Shown here one piece after another: positions 19,485 through 28,362 of a stretch of DNA of 64,000 nucleotides; positions within the stretch are counted from its first letter, which is position 1; every line of letters starts with the position of its first letter. A program made the translations under genes and the position numbers. Under the pieces are notes generated by a model. That model made no database searches and was not told where the DNA came from. It was given only the letters and a program-made list of their open reading frames with translations. Source of the stretch: Micrococcales bacterium (GTDB lineage: Bacteria > Actinomycetota > Actinomycetes > Actinomycetales > Microbacteriaceae); assembly GCA_017306245.1 (NCBI GenBank), contig JAFKIY010000001.1, positions 248,001 through 312,000 of the forward strand. The letters are read 5' to 3'.

Positions 19485-19568
19485 TGTTCTCCTGCCCAAT
19501 GGTCTGGGTCTGAGGCACGGGCAATGTTTGCGATGCCTTCGACGCGTCCTTGCGTGCTGATGACAACT

Positions 19569-19574
19569 ACATTA
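19569..19574 (-). promoter_or_regulatory. Candidate -10 element of ald
   Basis: On the minus strand TAATGT lies at 19569-19574, about 85 bases before the ald start. No strong -35 is visible at the expected spacing, which is common for activator-dependent promoters. Confidence 0.3.
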
Positions 19575-19600
19575 CTCGGCCGTGACAATTGATTCCGCAC

Positions 19601-19645
19601 AATTTCTGGGTAAAAAGATACTGATTTCGTGAAATTTTGGGTAAA
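19601..19645. promoter_or_regulatory. Paired direct repeats between ald and potD, candidate Lrp-type operator
   Basis: AATTTCTGGGTAAA (19601-19614) is repeated as AATTTTGGGTAAA (19633-19645). The shared TGGG cores are 31 bases apart, close to three helical turns. The region is far richer in A+T than its surroundings. Repeats in helical phase suit a multimeric regulator such as an Lrp/AsnC protein. The assignment is inference. Confidence 0.4.
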
Positions 19646-19764
19646 TTGTCGTTGTTTCGGCACCTTTCCGGTGTTCTTTTTGGTTTTCGTGTGGCAGTAT
19701 CGACCCACGCGGAACATTGTTGTTCCCGTCCCGATTTGCACCAGTTGTAAGGAGTCGTGTCGTC

Positions 19765-20973
19765 ATGGCCAAACCACTTCCCGAAGATCCGTTCATTCGC
19801 AGCCTGGTCATCCAGGCGCAGCGTGCACAGTTCTCCCGCCGCAACATGCTGAAGGGCGCCGGCATCGGGGCCGGAGCGCTCGCCCTCGCCGCCTGCACGC
19901 CCGGTGGCTCGGACGCGCCGAAGCCGGCGAAGGACAAGTCCGACACCGACAAGATTGTTCGCTGGGACAACTGGGCCCTCTACCTGGACGTCGACGACAG
20001 CGGCCACTACCCGACGCTCGAGGCTTTCGAAAAGCAGACCGGGATCAAGGCCACCTACACCGAAGCCGTCGACGACAACAACACCTACTACGGCAAGGTG
20101 AAGGACCAGTTGAAGCTCGGCCAGGACATCGGCTGCGACACTGTGTGCCTCACCGACTGGATGGTCGACCGCTGGATCCGTTTCGGATACACGCAGGAGT
20201 TCGATTACTCGCAGATTCCGAACTCGAAGAACCTGGTCCCTGAACTCAAGAACGTCCAGTTCGACCCGGGACGCAAGCACTCCCTGCCATGGCAGGGCGG
20301 GTTCGCCGGAATCGCCTGGAACAAGGACCAGCTTCCCGGCGGCCTCACCTCCGTCTCCGACCTGTGGGACCCGTCTCTGAAGGGCCGCGTCGGCGTCCTC
20401 TCGGAGATGCGCGACACCATGGGCTGCATCATGCAGGACCTGGGCACGCAAATCGACGGCAAGTGGGGCGACGACGAATTCACGGCCGCCATCGATGTGC
20501 TGCAGAAGCAGGTGAGCGACGGCCAGATCCGGAACATCAAGGGCAACTCCTACAAGGAAGACCTCCAGAACGGCGACACCCTCGCCGCGATCGTGTGGTC
20601 CGGCGACATCACCCAGCTGAACTTCGAAGCTGGTGACCACTGGGCGTTCTCGCTGCCGAGCAAGGGCGGGACCCTGTGGAACGACAACTTCCTCATCCCG
20701 ATCGGTTCCGCGCACAAGAAGAACGCCGAGATGCTCATCAACTACTACTACGACCCGGAGGTCGCGGCGCAGGTGGCGGCATACGTCAACTACATTCCGC
20801 CGGTCGTCGGGACGAAGGATGCGATGATGGCGCTCGACCCGGATCTTGCGAACGACCAGCTGATCTTCCCGTCCGATGCGACGCTCGCGAACGCCCACGT
20901 GTTCCGGAGCCTCAGTTCGGCGGAGGACCAGAAGTACAACGCACAGTTCCAGGCGATCCTCCTCGGGGCCTAG
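19765..20973 (+). CDS. Polyamine-type ABC transporter substrate-binding lipoprotein
   Basis: This 402-residue PotD/PotF-like protein captures spermidine or putrescine-like amines outside the cell. The N-terminus carries a twin-arginine motif (SRRNMLKG) and a lipobox ending LALAAC, so it is probably Tat-exported and lipid-anchored. The body shows the family pattern: YTEAVDDNNTYYGKVKDQL, LPWQGGFAGIAWNK, VSDLWDPSLKGRVGVLSEMRD and LPSKGGTLWNDNFLIP. ATG 19765 follows AAGGAG. It is the first gene of potDABC and is divergent from ald. A paralogue lies at 25476-26666. Confidence 0.92.
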   Translation: MAKPLPEDPFIRSLVIQAQRAQFSRRNMLKGAGIGAGALALAACTPGGSDAPKPAKDKSDTDKIVRWDNWALYLDVDDSGHYPTLEAFEKQTGIKATYTEAVDDNNTYYGKVKDQLKLGQDIGCDTVCLTDWMVDRWIRFGYTQEFDYSQIPNSKNLVPELKNVQFDPGRKHSLPWQGGFAGIAWNKDQLPGGLTSVSDLWDPSLKGRVGVLSEMRDTMGCIMQDLGTQIDGKWGDDEFTAAIDVLQKQVSDGQIRNIKGNSYKEDLQNGDTLAAIVWSGDITQLNFEAGDHWAFSLPSKGGTLWNDNFLIPIGSAHKKNAEMLINYYYDPEVAAQVAAYVNYIPPVVGTKDAMMALDPDLANDQLIFPSDATLANAHVFRSLSSAEDQKYNAQFQAILLGA

Positions 20974-20974
20974 G

Positions 20975-22174
20975 GTGGCATCCGGAACCTTCGCCGAGAG
21001 CGGGGCAGACCTCGAACTGGTCGGGATCAAGAAGAGGTTTCCTGGCTTCACCGCCATCGAACACCTTGACCTGACGATTCCCGCCGGGTCGTTCTTTGCC
21101 CTGCTCGGGCCCTCCGGATGCGGAAAGACCACCACGCTGCGGCTCGTCGCGGGCCTGGAGGACCCCACGGAGGGCTCGATCCTCATCGGCGGCAAGGACG
21201 TCACCCACCTCAAGCCGTTCCAGCGGCAGGTCAACACCGTGTTCCAAAGCTACGCTCTGTTCCCGCACATGACCGTGCTGGACAACGTGGCGTTCGGGCT
21301 GCGCCGGCGCAAGATCGAAGACCCGGTCGCCAAGGCGCACGAGGCGCTGGTTCTCGTGGAGCTCGACCACCTCGCGGCCAGGAAGCCGCAGCAGCTGTCC
21401 GGCGGGCAGCAGCAGCGCGTCGCTCTGGCCAGGGCGATCGTCAACCGCCCGGCGCTTCTCCTGCTGGATGAACCGCTGGGAGCGCTCGACCTCAAGCTTC
21501 GCCGGCAAATGCAGTTGGAGCTGAAGTCCATCCAGGAAGAGGTCGGGCTCACGTTCGTGCACGTCACCCACGACCAGGAGGAGGCCATGACCATGGCCGA
21601 CACGGTCGCGGTCATGAACAAGGGCGAGATCGAGCAGCTGGGCGCCCCGCAGGATCTGTACGAGCTGCCGCGGACGGCGTTCGTGGCGAACTTCCTCGGC
21701 CAGTCCAACCTGTTCACCGGGCATGTGGCCAGCACGACGAGCAACAGCATCACGGTGGACGTCGAGGGAGCGAAGATCACGGTCCCGACGAAACGCGCGC
21801 AGCGCCACAAGGGCGAAGTGACGGTCGGTATCCGGCCGGAAAAACTCCACCTGCACAAGGACGAGCCGAAGAAGGCGGCGGGGATCAACAGCATCGGACC
21901 CGGGCGCATCATCGACGTGTCCTTCAGCGGCGTGAGCACGCAGTACACGGTTGCCGTCCCCGGCCTCGACAACCTGACGGTGTTCCAGCAGAACACCACG
22001 TTCGGGCCCATCGCCGAAGAGGGCTCGGAGGTGTGGGCGAGCTGGGACGTCGATCACGGATTCGGTCTGGAGGATGACCCGGGCGCAGCCCCGCGGTTCC
22101 CGGCAGACACCGACACGGCGACGATCGCGGTGCAGAAGCGGCGTGCGCTCAAGTCGGAGCTTGAGGAGGCCTGA
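20975..22174 (+). CDS. potA: Polyamine ABC transporter ATPase
   Basis: This 399-residue protein supplies ATP hydrolysis for the importer. Walker A GPSGCGKTT, Q-loop FQSYALFPHMT, signature LSGGQQQRVALARA and Walker B LLLDEPLGALD are all intact. The C-terminal regulatory OB-like domain (TVGIRPEKL) is typical of PotA. The GTG start sits one base after the potD stop, so the genes are coupled. Substrate is judged from the neighbouring PotD-like protein and permeases; putrescine or spermidine is likely but not proven. Confidence 0.93.
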   Translation: MASGTFAESGADLELVGIKKRFPGFTAIEHLDLTIPAGSFFALLGPSGCGKTTTLRLVAGLEDPTEGSILIGGKDVTHLKPFQRQVNTVFQSYALFPHMTVLDNVAFGLRRRKIEDPVAKAHEALVLVELDHLAARKPQQLSGGQQQRVALARAIVNRPALLLLDEPLGALDLKLRRQMQLELKSIQEEVGLTFVHVTHDQEEAMTMADTVAVMNKGEIEQLGAPQDLYELPRTAFVANFLGQSNLFTGHVASTTSNSITVDVEGAKITVPTKRAQRHKGEVTVGIRPEKLHLHKDEPKKAAGINSIGPGRIIDVSFSGVSTQYTVAVPGLDNLTVFQQNTTFGPIAEEGSEVWASWDVDHGFGLEDDPGAAPRFPADTDTATIAVQKRRALKSELEEA

Positions 22175-22176
22175 CC

Positions 22177-23088
22177 GTGGCCTTCAGCGCATTCGCGACA
22201 GGGACTGCCAAGGAGCAGGCGCCACGGCGCAAGAGCAAGATCGCCTTGCTGCTGCTGTTGCCCGGCATCCTCTACCTCATGCTGTTTTTCCTCGTTCCGC
22301 TCGTCTCGCTCGTCATCACCTCGTTCCAGCAGCCGATTCCGTACGGGGACATCGGCGAGTTCCAGAACGCGTTCAAGTGGGAGAACTACGTCGAGGTCGT
22401 GAACACGTACGGCGAACACATTTTCCGGTCGTTCGCCTATGCGATCCTCGCCACGATTTTCGCGCTCCTGTTCAGTTACCCTCTGGCGTATTTCATCGGC
22501 GTGAAGGCGCGGCGGTGGCCGCTCCTGCAGAACCTCATGCTCGTTCTGGTGATCGCGCCGTTCTTCATCAGCTTCCTGCTGCGCACCCTCGCCTGGAAGT
22601 CGATCCTCTCCGATGAATCGTTCGTGATCAGCGGGCTGAAGGCGCTGTCGCTCATGGCCCCGGATGCCCACTTCACCGGCACTCCCGCCGCGGTCGTGTT
22701 CGGCCTTACCTACAACTTCATCCCGTTCATGACGCTCCCGCTCTATTCCACCCTCGAGCGGCTGGATACGCGGCTCCTCGAGGCCGGAAGCGATTTGTAT
22801 TCGAAACCGGCCATGACGTTCTTCAAGGTCACGCTGCCCCTGTCCATGACGGGCATCGTGTCCGGCGTGCTGCTGACCTTCATCCCCGCGGCGGGCGATT
22901 ACATCAACGCGAGCCGGGACTTCCTCGGCGGCACAGGCACGCAAATGATCGGCAACGTGATCGAAAGCAACTTCCTGGTCACGTTGAATTACCCTGCCGC
23001 CGCGGCGCTCTCCATCATTCTGATGGCGGTGATCCTGGTGATGGTCACGGTGTACGTCAAACGGAGCGGAACGGAGGACCTGCTGTGA
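22177..23088 (+). CDS. potB: Polyamine ABC transporter permease, PotB type
   Basis: This 303-residue inner-membrane permease has six predicted helices. The EAA-type coupling motif lies in the second half (EAGSDLYSKPAMTFFKVTLP). The first helix begins after a basic N-terminal tail. GTG 22177 follows a GGAGG site that overlaps the end of potA. It overlaps potC by four bases. Confidence 0.93.
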   Translation: MAFSAFATGTAKEQAPRRKSKIALLLLLPGILYLMLFFLVPLVSLVITSFQQPIPYGDIGEFQNAFKWENYVEVVNTYGEHIFRSFAYAILATIFALLFSYPLAYFIGVKARRWPLLQNLMLVLVIAPFFISFLLRTLAWKSILSDESFVISGLKALSLMAPDAHFTGTPAAVVFGLTYNFIPFMTLPLYSTLERLDTRLLEAGSDLYSKPAMTFFKVTLPLSMTGIVSGVLLTFIPAAGDYINASRDFLGGTGTQMIGNVIESNFLVTLNYPAAAALSIILMAVILVMVTVYVKRSGTEDLL

Positions 23089-23957
23089 CGCTTCAGGAAG
23101 GACTCGCCGTCTCAGAGGCTGTGACGGCCCGCAAGCCTGCTTCCCGCAGGGGAGCGCGACTGGGGTTCGGCAACTGGCTCCTGCCCCTCTACGCGATCAT
23201 CGCGTTCGTGTTCCTGCTCATTCCCATCGCCTACACGTTCGCGTTCTCCTTCAACGATTCCGTGAAGTCGAACATCGTGTGGCGCGGATTCACGTTCGAC
23301 AAGTGGCTGAACGTGTGCGACCAGATCGACGTGTGCGTCGCGTTCGGCAACAGCCTGATCATCGGAATCAGCGCGACCATCGTCGCGACGATCCTCGGTA
23401 CCATGATCGCGATCGCGCTCGTGCGGTACCGGTTCCGGTTCCGTGCGGGGATCAGCCTCCTGCTGTTCCTCCCGATGGCGACGCCCGAAGTGGTTCTCGG
23501 TGCGGGACTTGCGGCGGAATTCCTCGGCGCCGGCGTGCAGAAGGGCCTCGGGACGATCATCATCGCCCACATTATGTTCTGTGTCAGCTTCGTCGTCGTG
23601 ACCGTGAAGGCCAGGGTGTCGACGCTGGACCCCGCCCTCGAGGAGGCGGGGCGCGATCTCTACGGTTCGCCGAATCAGGTGTTTTGGCGCATCACGTTCC
23701 CGTTGCTGCTGCCCGGAATCATCGCCGCGGCGCTCCTGTCGTTCGCGCTGAGCTTCGACGACTTCATCATCACGAACTTCAACGCGGGCACCACGAACAC
23801 GTTCCCGAAGTACATCTACATTTCGGCGGCACGCGGGATCCCGGCCGAGGCGAACGTCATCGCCTCCGCGGTGTTCCTCCTCGCGATCATTCTCGTTCTG
23901 ATCTCGCAGATCTCCTCCGCGTTGAAGCGGAAACGGCTTGCCGCAGCGGGCGGATGA
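23085..23957 (+). CDS. potC: Polyamine ABC transporter permease, PotC type
   Basis: This 290-residue permease is the partner of PotB. Six hydrophobic segments are visible, and the coupling loop EEAGRDLYGSPNQVFWRITFP is followed by FDDFIITNFNAG, characteristic of PotC. GTG 23085 overlaps the potB stop and has GGAGG upstream. The aminotransferase gene starts 19 bases after its stop, linking transport to amine metabolism. Confidence 0.93.
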   Translation: MTLQEGLAVSEAVTARKPASRRGARLGFGNWLLPLYAIIAFVFLLIPIAYTFAFSFNDSVKSNIVWRGFTFDKWLNVCDQIDVCVAFGNSLIIGISATIVATILGTMIAIALVRYRFRFRAGISLLLFLPMATPEVVLGAGLAAEFLGAGVQKGLGTIIIAHIMFCVSFVVVTVKARVSTLDPALEEAGRDLYGSPNQVFWRITFPLLLPGIIAAALLSFALSFDDFIITNFNAGTTNTFPKYIYISAARGIPAEANVIASAVFLLAIILVLISQISSALKRKRLAAAGG

Positions 23958-23976
23958 TCGGCATGGCGGCACGCTG

Positions 23977-25335
23977 ATGGCCGGATATCGCAACCGCGAT
24001 CGCCTGGCGAAATTGTGGCACGAGGAACTGGAGACGTTTCGTGCCGCGCGCCCCGAGTCGGAGAAGCTGTGGCGGCGGGCGGTACCGCATCTTCCGGATG
24101 GCGTCCCCATGCTGTGGATGGCGAAGTGGCCCGGCCCGTGGCCGGTGTATGTGAAGGATGCGAAAGGAGCGCACTTCACCGACGTCGACGGCATCGACCA
24201 CGTGGATCTGTGCCTCGGGGACACGGGCGCCATGTGCGGCCACGCGCCTCCCGCGGCGGTGGAGGCGATCTCCGCGCGCCTCGCCCACGGTTCCACGTTC
24301 ATGCTCCCCACCGAGGATGCCGCGGTGGCCGCGGAGCTCCTCGCCGAACGGTTCGGCGTTCCGAGCTGGCAGTTCACCCTGTCCGCGACGGACGCCAACC
24401 GGAGCCTGGTTCGGTACGCGCGGCAGGTGACGGGCCGCCGGAAAATCGTCGTGCACGACTACTGCTATCACGGCTCGGTCGATGAAACCTTCGCGACGCT
24501 GGATGAGCGCGGCGCGGTGGTGGAGCGGCGCGGAACCATCGGCGCACCGGTTCCACCCTCCGAGACGACGGCGGTCGTGCCGTTCAATGACGTCGCGGCG
24601 CTGGAGGCGGCGCTGAAGTCGGGGGACATCGCGGCGATGCTCATCGAACCGGCCCTCACGAACATCGGGATCGTGTTGCCGGCCGACGGCTATCACGAGG
24701 CGGTGCGCGAGCTGTGCACCCGGTACGGCGTGACCCTCATCATCGACGAGACGCACACGATCAGTGCGGGCCCTGGCGGGATGACGGCAGCCCTGGGGCT
24801 GTCTCCCGATGCCGTCGTCGTGGGCAAGAGCATCGGGGGCGGCATTCCCGCCGCGGCGTTCGGGATGTCGGCCGAACTGGCCGAGCGCGCCCGTGCGAGC
24901 CTCGAACTGGAAGACATCGATGTCGGGGGCGTGGGCGGAACCCTGGCCGGGAACGCGCTCTCCCTGGCCGGCATCCGCGCGACCCTCTCCGAGGTGCTCA
25001 CGCCCGCCGCGTTCGAGAACATGGTGGCGAGGGCCACGGAGTGGACGGCGGGGGTTCAGGCCGCTCTCGACGAATTCGAGGCGCCGTGGCAAGTGACCCA
25101 GCTGGGGGCGCGGTCGGAGTACAGTTTCCGCGCGACCCCTCCGGCGGATGGCGCGCAGGCGGCCGCCGCCGACGATTTCGAGCTGCAGCAGTACCTTCAC
25201 CTGCACGCGCTCAACCGGGGCATTCTCATCACGCCGTTCCACAACATGGCGCTCCTGTGCCCGACCTCGTCCAGTGCGGATGTCGAGCGGCACACCGCCG
25301 CCTTCCGCGAGGCAGTGTCGAGCCTGTTCTCCTGA
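23977..25335 (+). CDS. PLP-dependent class III aminotransferase (GSA-aminomutase-like fold)
   Basis: This 452-residue enzyme has the class III fold: LGDTGAMCGHAPP near the N-terminus, LIIDETHTISAGPGG, and the Schiff-base lysine in VVVGKSIGGGIPAAAFG (K284). It resembles glutamate-1-semialdehyde aminomutase-like enzymes often annotated as aspartate aminotransferase family. One oddity is that the PLP phosphate-binding stretch reads LSATDANRSLVRYARQVTG, where most relatives have an SGTEA or GSEA pattern. Its place between potC and a second binding protein suggests that it transaminates an imported amine or a derivative. The exact substrate cannot be read from sequence. The ribosome-binding site is weak. 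Confidence 0.85.
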   Translation: MAGYRNRDRLAKLWHEELETFRAARPESEKLWRRAVPHLPDGVPMLWMAKWPGPWPVYVKDAKGAHFTDVDGIDHVDLCLGDTGAMCGHAPPAAVEAISARLAHGSTFMLPTEDAAVAAELLAERFGVPSWQFTLSATDANRSLVRYARQVTGRRKIVVHDYCYHGSVDETFATLDERGAVVERRGTIGAPVPPSETTAVVPFNDVAALEAALKSGDIAAMLIEPALTNIGIVLPADGYHEAVRELCTRYGVTLIIDETHTISAGPGGMTAALGLSPDAVVVGKSIGGGIPAAAFGMSAELAERARASLELEDIDVGGVGGTLAGNALSLAGIRATLSEVLTPAAFENMVARATEWTAGVQAALDEFEAPWQVTQLGARSEYSFRATPPADGAQAAAADDFELQQYLHLHALNRGILITPFHNMALLCPTSSSADVERHTAAFREAVSSLFS

Positions 25336-25394
25336 GCGGTTCTGGCGCGTGCCTCCCGGCGCGTGGCGCCGTGCCCCGTTCGGGTGCTTGGGCC

Positions 25395-25400
25395 TATCCT
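25395..25400 (+). promoter_or_regulatory. -10 element ahead of the second binding-protein gene
   Basis: TATCCT at 25395-25400 lies six bases before an in-frame GTG at 25407, the spacing seen at leaderless genes here. Either translation begins at 25407, or transcription starts there and translation begins at GTG 25476 behind GGGGGAG. The second reading gives the more normal signal peptide. Confidence 0.4.
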
Positions 25401-25475
25401 TGGGGTGTGGCACGATCGAAACGGTGCCACACGTCACGTCGGCGCCGCCACGGAGATTCGGGGGAGTCATTGGCC

Positions 25476-26666
25476 GTGAATTCATTGCCTACAGCGTTGC
25501 CTGCTGCGCCGTCGCCTGCGTTCAGCAGGAGAGCCGTCATCCAGGGCGCCGGAATCGGGGCTTCAGCGCTCCTCCTCGCCGCCTGTTCGACGGGCGCGCC
25601 GCCCGCGCCCCAGGCTGCGACGGACAAGTCGGATTCGCAGAAGTCGCTCCGGTTCGACAGCCGGGACACCTATCGCAACACGACGGGCGAGGACTTCCCG
25701 CTGCTCGACCAGTTTTCCACGGACACGGGAATCTCCGTGACCTATACGAACGCGGTCAGCGACGACAACGTGTACTACAGCAAGGTCAAGAACCAGCTGA
25801 AGATGGGCCACGACATCGGCGCGGATGCTTCGGTGCTCAGCGAGTGGATGGCCGCACGCTGGATCCGGCTGGGCTACGTGCAGGAAATCGACCGCGAGAA
25901 GATCACCAACTTCAACAATTTGCGGCTCATGTTCCAGAACGCCCAGTTCGATCCCGGCCGGCGGTTCTCGCTGCCCTGGCGCAGCGGTTTCACCGGAATC
26001 GCCTGGAACAAGGCGGCGATTCCCGGCGGGCTGGCGGCGGTATCCGATCTGTGGGATCCCGCGCTCAAGGGAAGAGTCGGCGTCATGTCGGCTATGCGCG
26101 ACACGCTCGGGCTCATCATGCTGGATGCCGGCGTCGACATTTCCTCCACCTCGTGGGGGGATGCGGAGTTCACGGATGCCGTGAACAGCCTGCGCGATCA
26201 GGTTTCGAGCGGCCAGATCAACGCGATCAAGGGTAACAAGTACAAGGAAGACCTGAAGAGCGGAGCGACCGTCGCGGCGATCGCGCGGGCCGGCGACATC
26301 ATGCAGATCAATCAGGAGGCCGGCGACCAGTGGGGTTTCGCGCTCCCGACCGCCGGCGGCGTCCTGTGGAGCGACGTCGCGGTCATCCCGGTCGGGTCGA
26401 CGCACCGCAGCAATGCCGAAGCGTTCATCAACTTCTACTACGACCGTGAGAACGCCGTGCGCGTCGCCGCGGCGACGAGTTTCATCTCGCCCGTCGATGT
26501 GCGTCAGCCGGAAATCGGCACGATCCCGCAGGAGCTGTCCCGCAACGAGATGATCTTCCCGAGCGAAGCGACGTTCAATTCGACGAAGACGTTCCGCACC
26601 CTCACCCAGGGCGAGGAGCAGCGTTACGGCGCCCAATACCAAACTGTGCTGCTCGGCGCCTCCTGA
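25476..26666 (+). CDS. Second polyamine-type substrate-binding lipoprotein, paralogue of the potD-like gene
   Basis: This 396-residue protein (from GTG 25476) repeats the architecture of the product of 19765-20973: twin arginines (SRRAVIQG), a lipobox ending LLLAAC, then matching blocks such as NAVSDDNVYYSKVKNQLKMG, LPWRSGFTGIAWNK, VSDLWDPALKGRVGVMSAMR and GVLWSDVAVIPVGSTHRSNA. The two are clearly homologous along their full length but have diverged. No permease or ATPase follows, so it probably feeds the same PotABC channel with a different amine. The start is uncertain; GTG 25407 would add 23 residues. Confidence 0.85.
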   Translation: MNSLPTALPAAPSPAFSRRAVIQGAGIGASALLLAACSTGAPPAPQAATDKSDSQKSLRFDSRDTYRNTTGEDFPLLDQFSTDTGISVTYTNAVSDDNVYYSKVKNQLKMGHDIGADASVLSEWMAARWIRLGYVQEIDREKITNFNNLRLMFQNAQFDPGRRFSLPWRSGFTGIAWNKAAIPGGLAAVSDLWDPALKGRVGVMSAMRDTLGLIMLDAGVDISSTSWGDAEFTDAVNSLRDQVSSGQINAIKGNKYKEDLKSGATVAAIARAGDIMQINQEAGDQWGFALPTAGGVLWSDVAVIPVGSTHRSNAEAFINFYYDRENAVRVAAATSFISPVDVRQPEIGTIPQELSRNEMIFPSEATFNSTKTFRTLTQGEEQRYGAQYQTVLLGAS

Positions 26667-26697
26667 CCGGAGTGAATTTCGCCGTCGCCGGCGTCGG

Positions 26698-26703
26698 TAG
26701 GGT
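26698..26703 (+). promoter_or_regulatory. -10 element of the GH13 gene, leaderless
   Basis: TAGGGT at 26698-26703 ends seven bases before ATG 26711, and no ribosome-binding site lies between them. Confidence 0.5.
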
Positions 26704-26710
26704 TAAGCCC

Positions 26711-28351
26711 ATGCTTCGTTCAGAATGGTGGCGCTCCGCGGTCATCTATCAGGTGTATCCGCGGTCCTTTTCCGATTCCAACGGCGACGGTCTCGGCGAC
26801 CTGCCGGGGATCACGCAGCGTCTTCCCACGATCCGGAATCTTGGGGTCGACGCGCTCTGGCTTTCGCCGTTCTACACGTCGCCGCAGAAGGACGCCGGGT
26901 ACGACGTGGCCGACTACCGCGATGTGGATCCCCGGTTCGGCACGCTCGCGGATTTCGACGCGCTCGTCGCCGAGGCACACAGGCTCGACCTGCGGCTCAT
27001 CGTCGACCTGGTCCCGAATCACACGTCAGACCAGCACGTCTGGTTTCAGCAGGCTCTTGCGGCGGGGGAGGGCAGCCCCGAGCGGGCGAGGTACCTTTTC
27101 CGGGACGGCGCGGGGCCGGACGGCGACACGCCGCCGAACAATTGGGAGTCGGTGTTCGGCGGACCGGCCTGGACGAGAGTTCCGCGGCCAGATGGCACGC
27201 CGGGGCAGTGGTACCTCCACCTGTTCGACACGTCCCAGCCGGACCTGGACTGGGAGAACCCGTGGGTGCGGGAGCAGTTCCACGACATCCTGAGGTTCTG
27301 GCTGGATCGCGGCGTCGACGGCTTCCGGGTGGATGTCGCGCACGGGCTGATCAAGAAGAAGGGCCTGCCCGACTATGTCGCGCCGAAGGGCGGCGCGAGC
27401 ATGGGCGGTCACGCTTCGACTCCGCCGTACTGGGCGCAACCGGGCGTGCATGAGATTTACCGGGCCTGGCGGAAAGTCCTCGACGAGTATCCGGGGGAGC
27501 AGGTGCTCGTGGCCGAGGCGTGGGTGAACCCGCTGTCGAAGCTCGCCCAGTGGGTGCGGCCGGACGAAATGGATCAGGCGTTCAATTTCGACTTTCTGGA
27601 GACGGCGTGGGATGCGACCGCCATCCGCAGGGTCATTCGGGATTCACTCGCCGCCTTCGGGAAGGTGGGCGCGCCCAGCACGTGGGTGCTGTCGAATCAC
27701 GACGTCGTGCGCCACGCGACGAGGCTTGCCATCACCACGGACCACGTCCAGGGCGAGGGGATCGGGCCGAAGTCGCCGGACAAGCCGAACCGGGTGACCG
27801 GTTTGCGACGAGCCCGCGCCGCGACGCTGCTCATGCTCGCCCTGCCGGGCAGCGCCTACCTCTACCAGGGCGAGGAGCTTGGCCTCCCGGAGGATGTCGA
27901 GCTTCCGGACTCTGCGCGCCAGGACCCCACCTGGTTCCGGACGAACCACGAACGCTACGGTCGTGACGGCTGCCGGGTCCCGATCCCCTGGGAGGCGCTC
28001 GCTCCCGCCTTCGGTTTCAGCCCGACCGGGGAAAGCTGGCTCCCGCAGCCTCCGGAGTGGGCCGGGTACGCGCGCGATGCCCAGGAGGGCCAGCCCGATT
28101 CCACCCTGGAACTGTACAAGGCCGCGCTCGCGTTGCGCGCACAGCACGGGCTCGGCCTCGGCGACGTCGATTGGCTGCGCGGCTACCCCGAGGACGTCAT
28201 CGCATTCCGAAACGGGAATGTAATTGTGATCGCGAACGTGGGTACGCAGATCGTGACGCTTCCGCCCGGCGTGATTGCACTGTCGTCGGAACCGGTTTCA
28301 GCGAATCTGCCCGGTGAGACAACGGTGTGGCTGGAGGCGGCGCAGGCGTAG
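26711..28351 (+). CDS. GH13 alpha-glucosidase / oligo-1,6-glucosidase
   Basis: This 546-residue cytosolic enzyme cleaves alpha-glucosidic bonds in short maltodextrins, isomaltose or sucrose-like sugars. The N-terminal YQVYPRSFSDSNGDGLGDLP is diagnostic. The catalytic residues are D208 (GFRVDVAH), E269 (VAEAW) and D331 (LSNHD). The length is right for the family and there is no signal peptide. It has a leaderless promoter: TAGGGT ends seven bases before the ATG. It is an isolated sugar gene between two nitrogen-related blocks, with no sugar transporter nearby. Confidence 0.93.
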   Translation: MLRSEWWRSAVIYQVYPRSFSDSNGDGLGDLPGITQRLPTIRNLGVDALWLSPFYTSPQKDAGYDVADYRDVDPRFGTLADFDALVAEAHRLDLRLIVDLVPNHTSDQHVWFQQALAAGEGSPERARYLFRDGAGPDGDTPPNNWESVFGGPAWTRVPRPDGTPGQWYLHLFDTSQPDLDWENPWVREQFHDILRFWLDRGVDGFRVDVAHGLIKKKGLPDYVAPKGGASMGGHASTPPYWAQPGVHEIYRAWRKVLDEYPGEQVLVAEAWVNPLSKLAQWVRPDEMDQAFNFDFLETAWDATAIRRVIRDSLAAFGKVGAPSTWVLSNHDVVRHATRLAITTDHVQGEGIGPKSPDKPNRVTGLRRARAATLLMLALPGSAYLYQGEELGLPEDVELPDSARQDPTWFRTNHERYGRDGCRVPIPWEALAPAFGFSPTGESWLPQPPEWAGYARDAQEGQPDSTLELYKAALALRAQHGLGLGDVDWLRGYPEDVIAFRNGNVIVIANVGTQIVTLPPGVIALSSEPVSANLPGETTVWLEAAQA

Positions 28352-28362
28352 CTGCCCTTCGT

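Noticed and set aside
23938..23976. Upstream extension of the aminotransferase by 13 residues (MPQRADDRHGG)
   Set aside because: It overlaps the end of potC, is unlike family N-termini, and adds nothing conserved.
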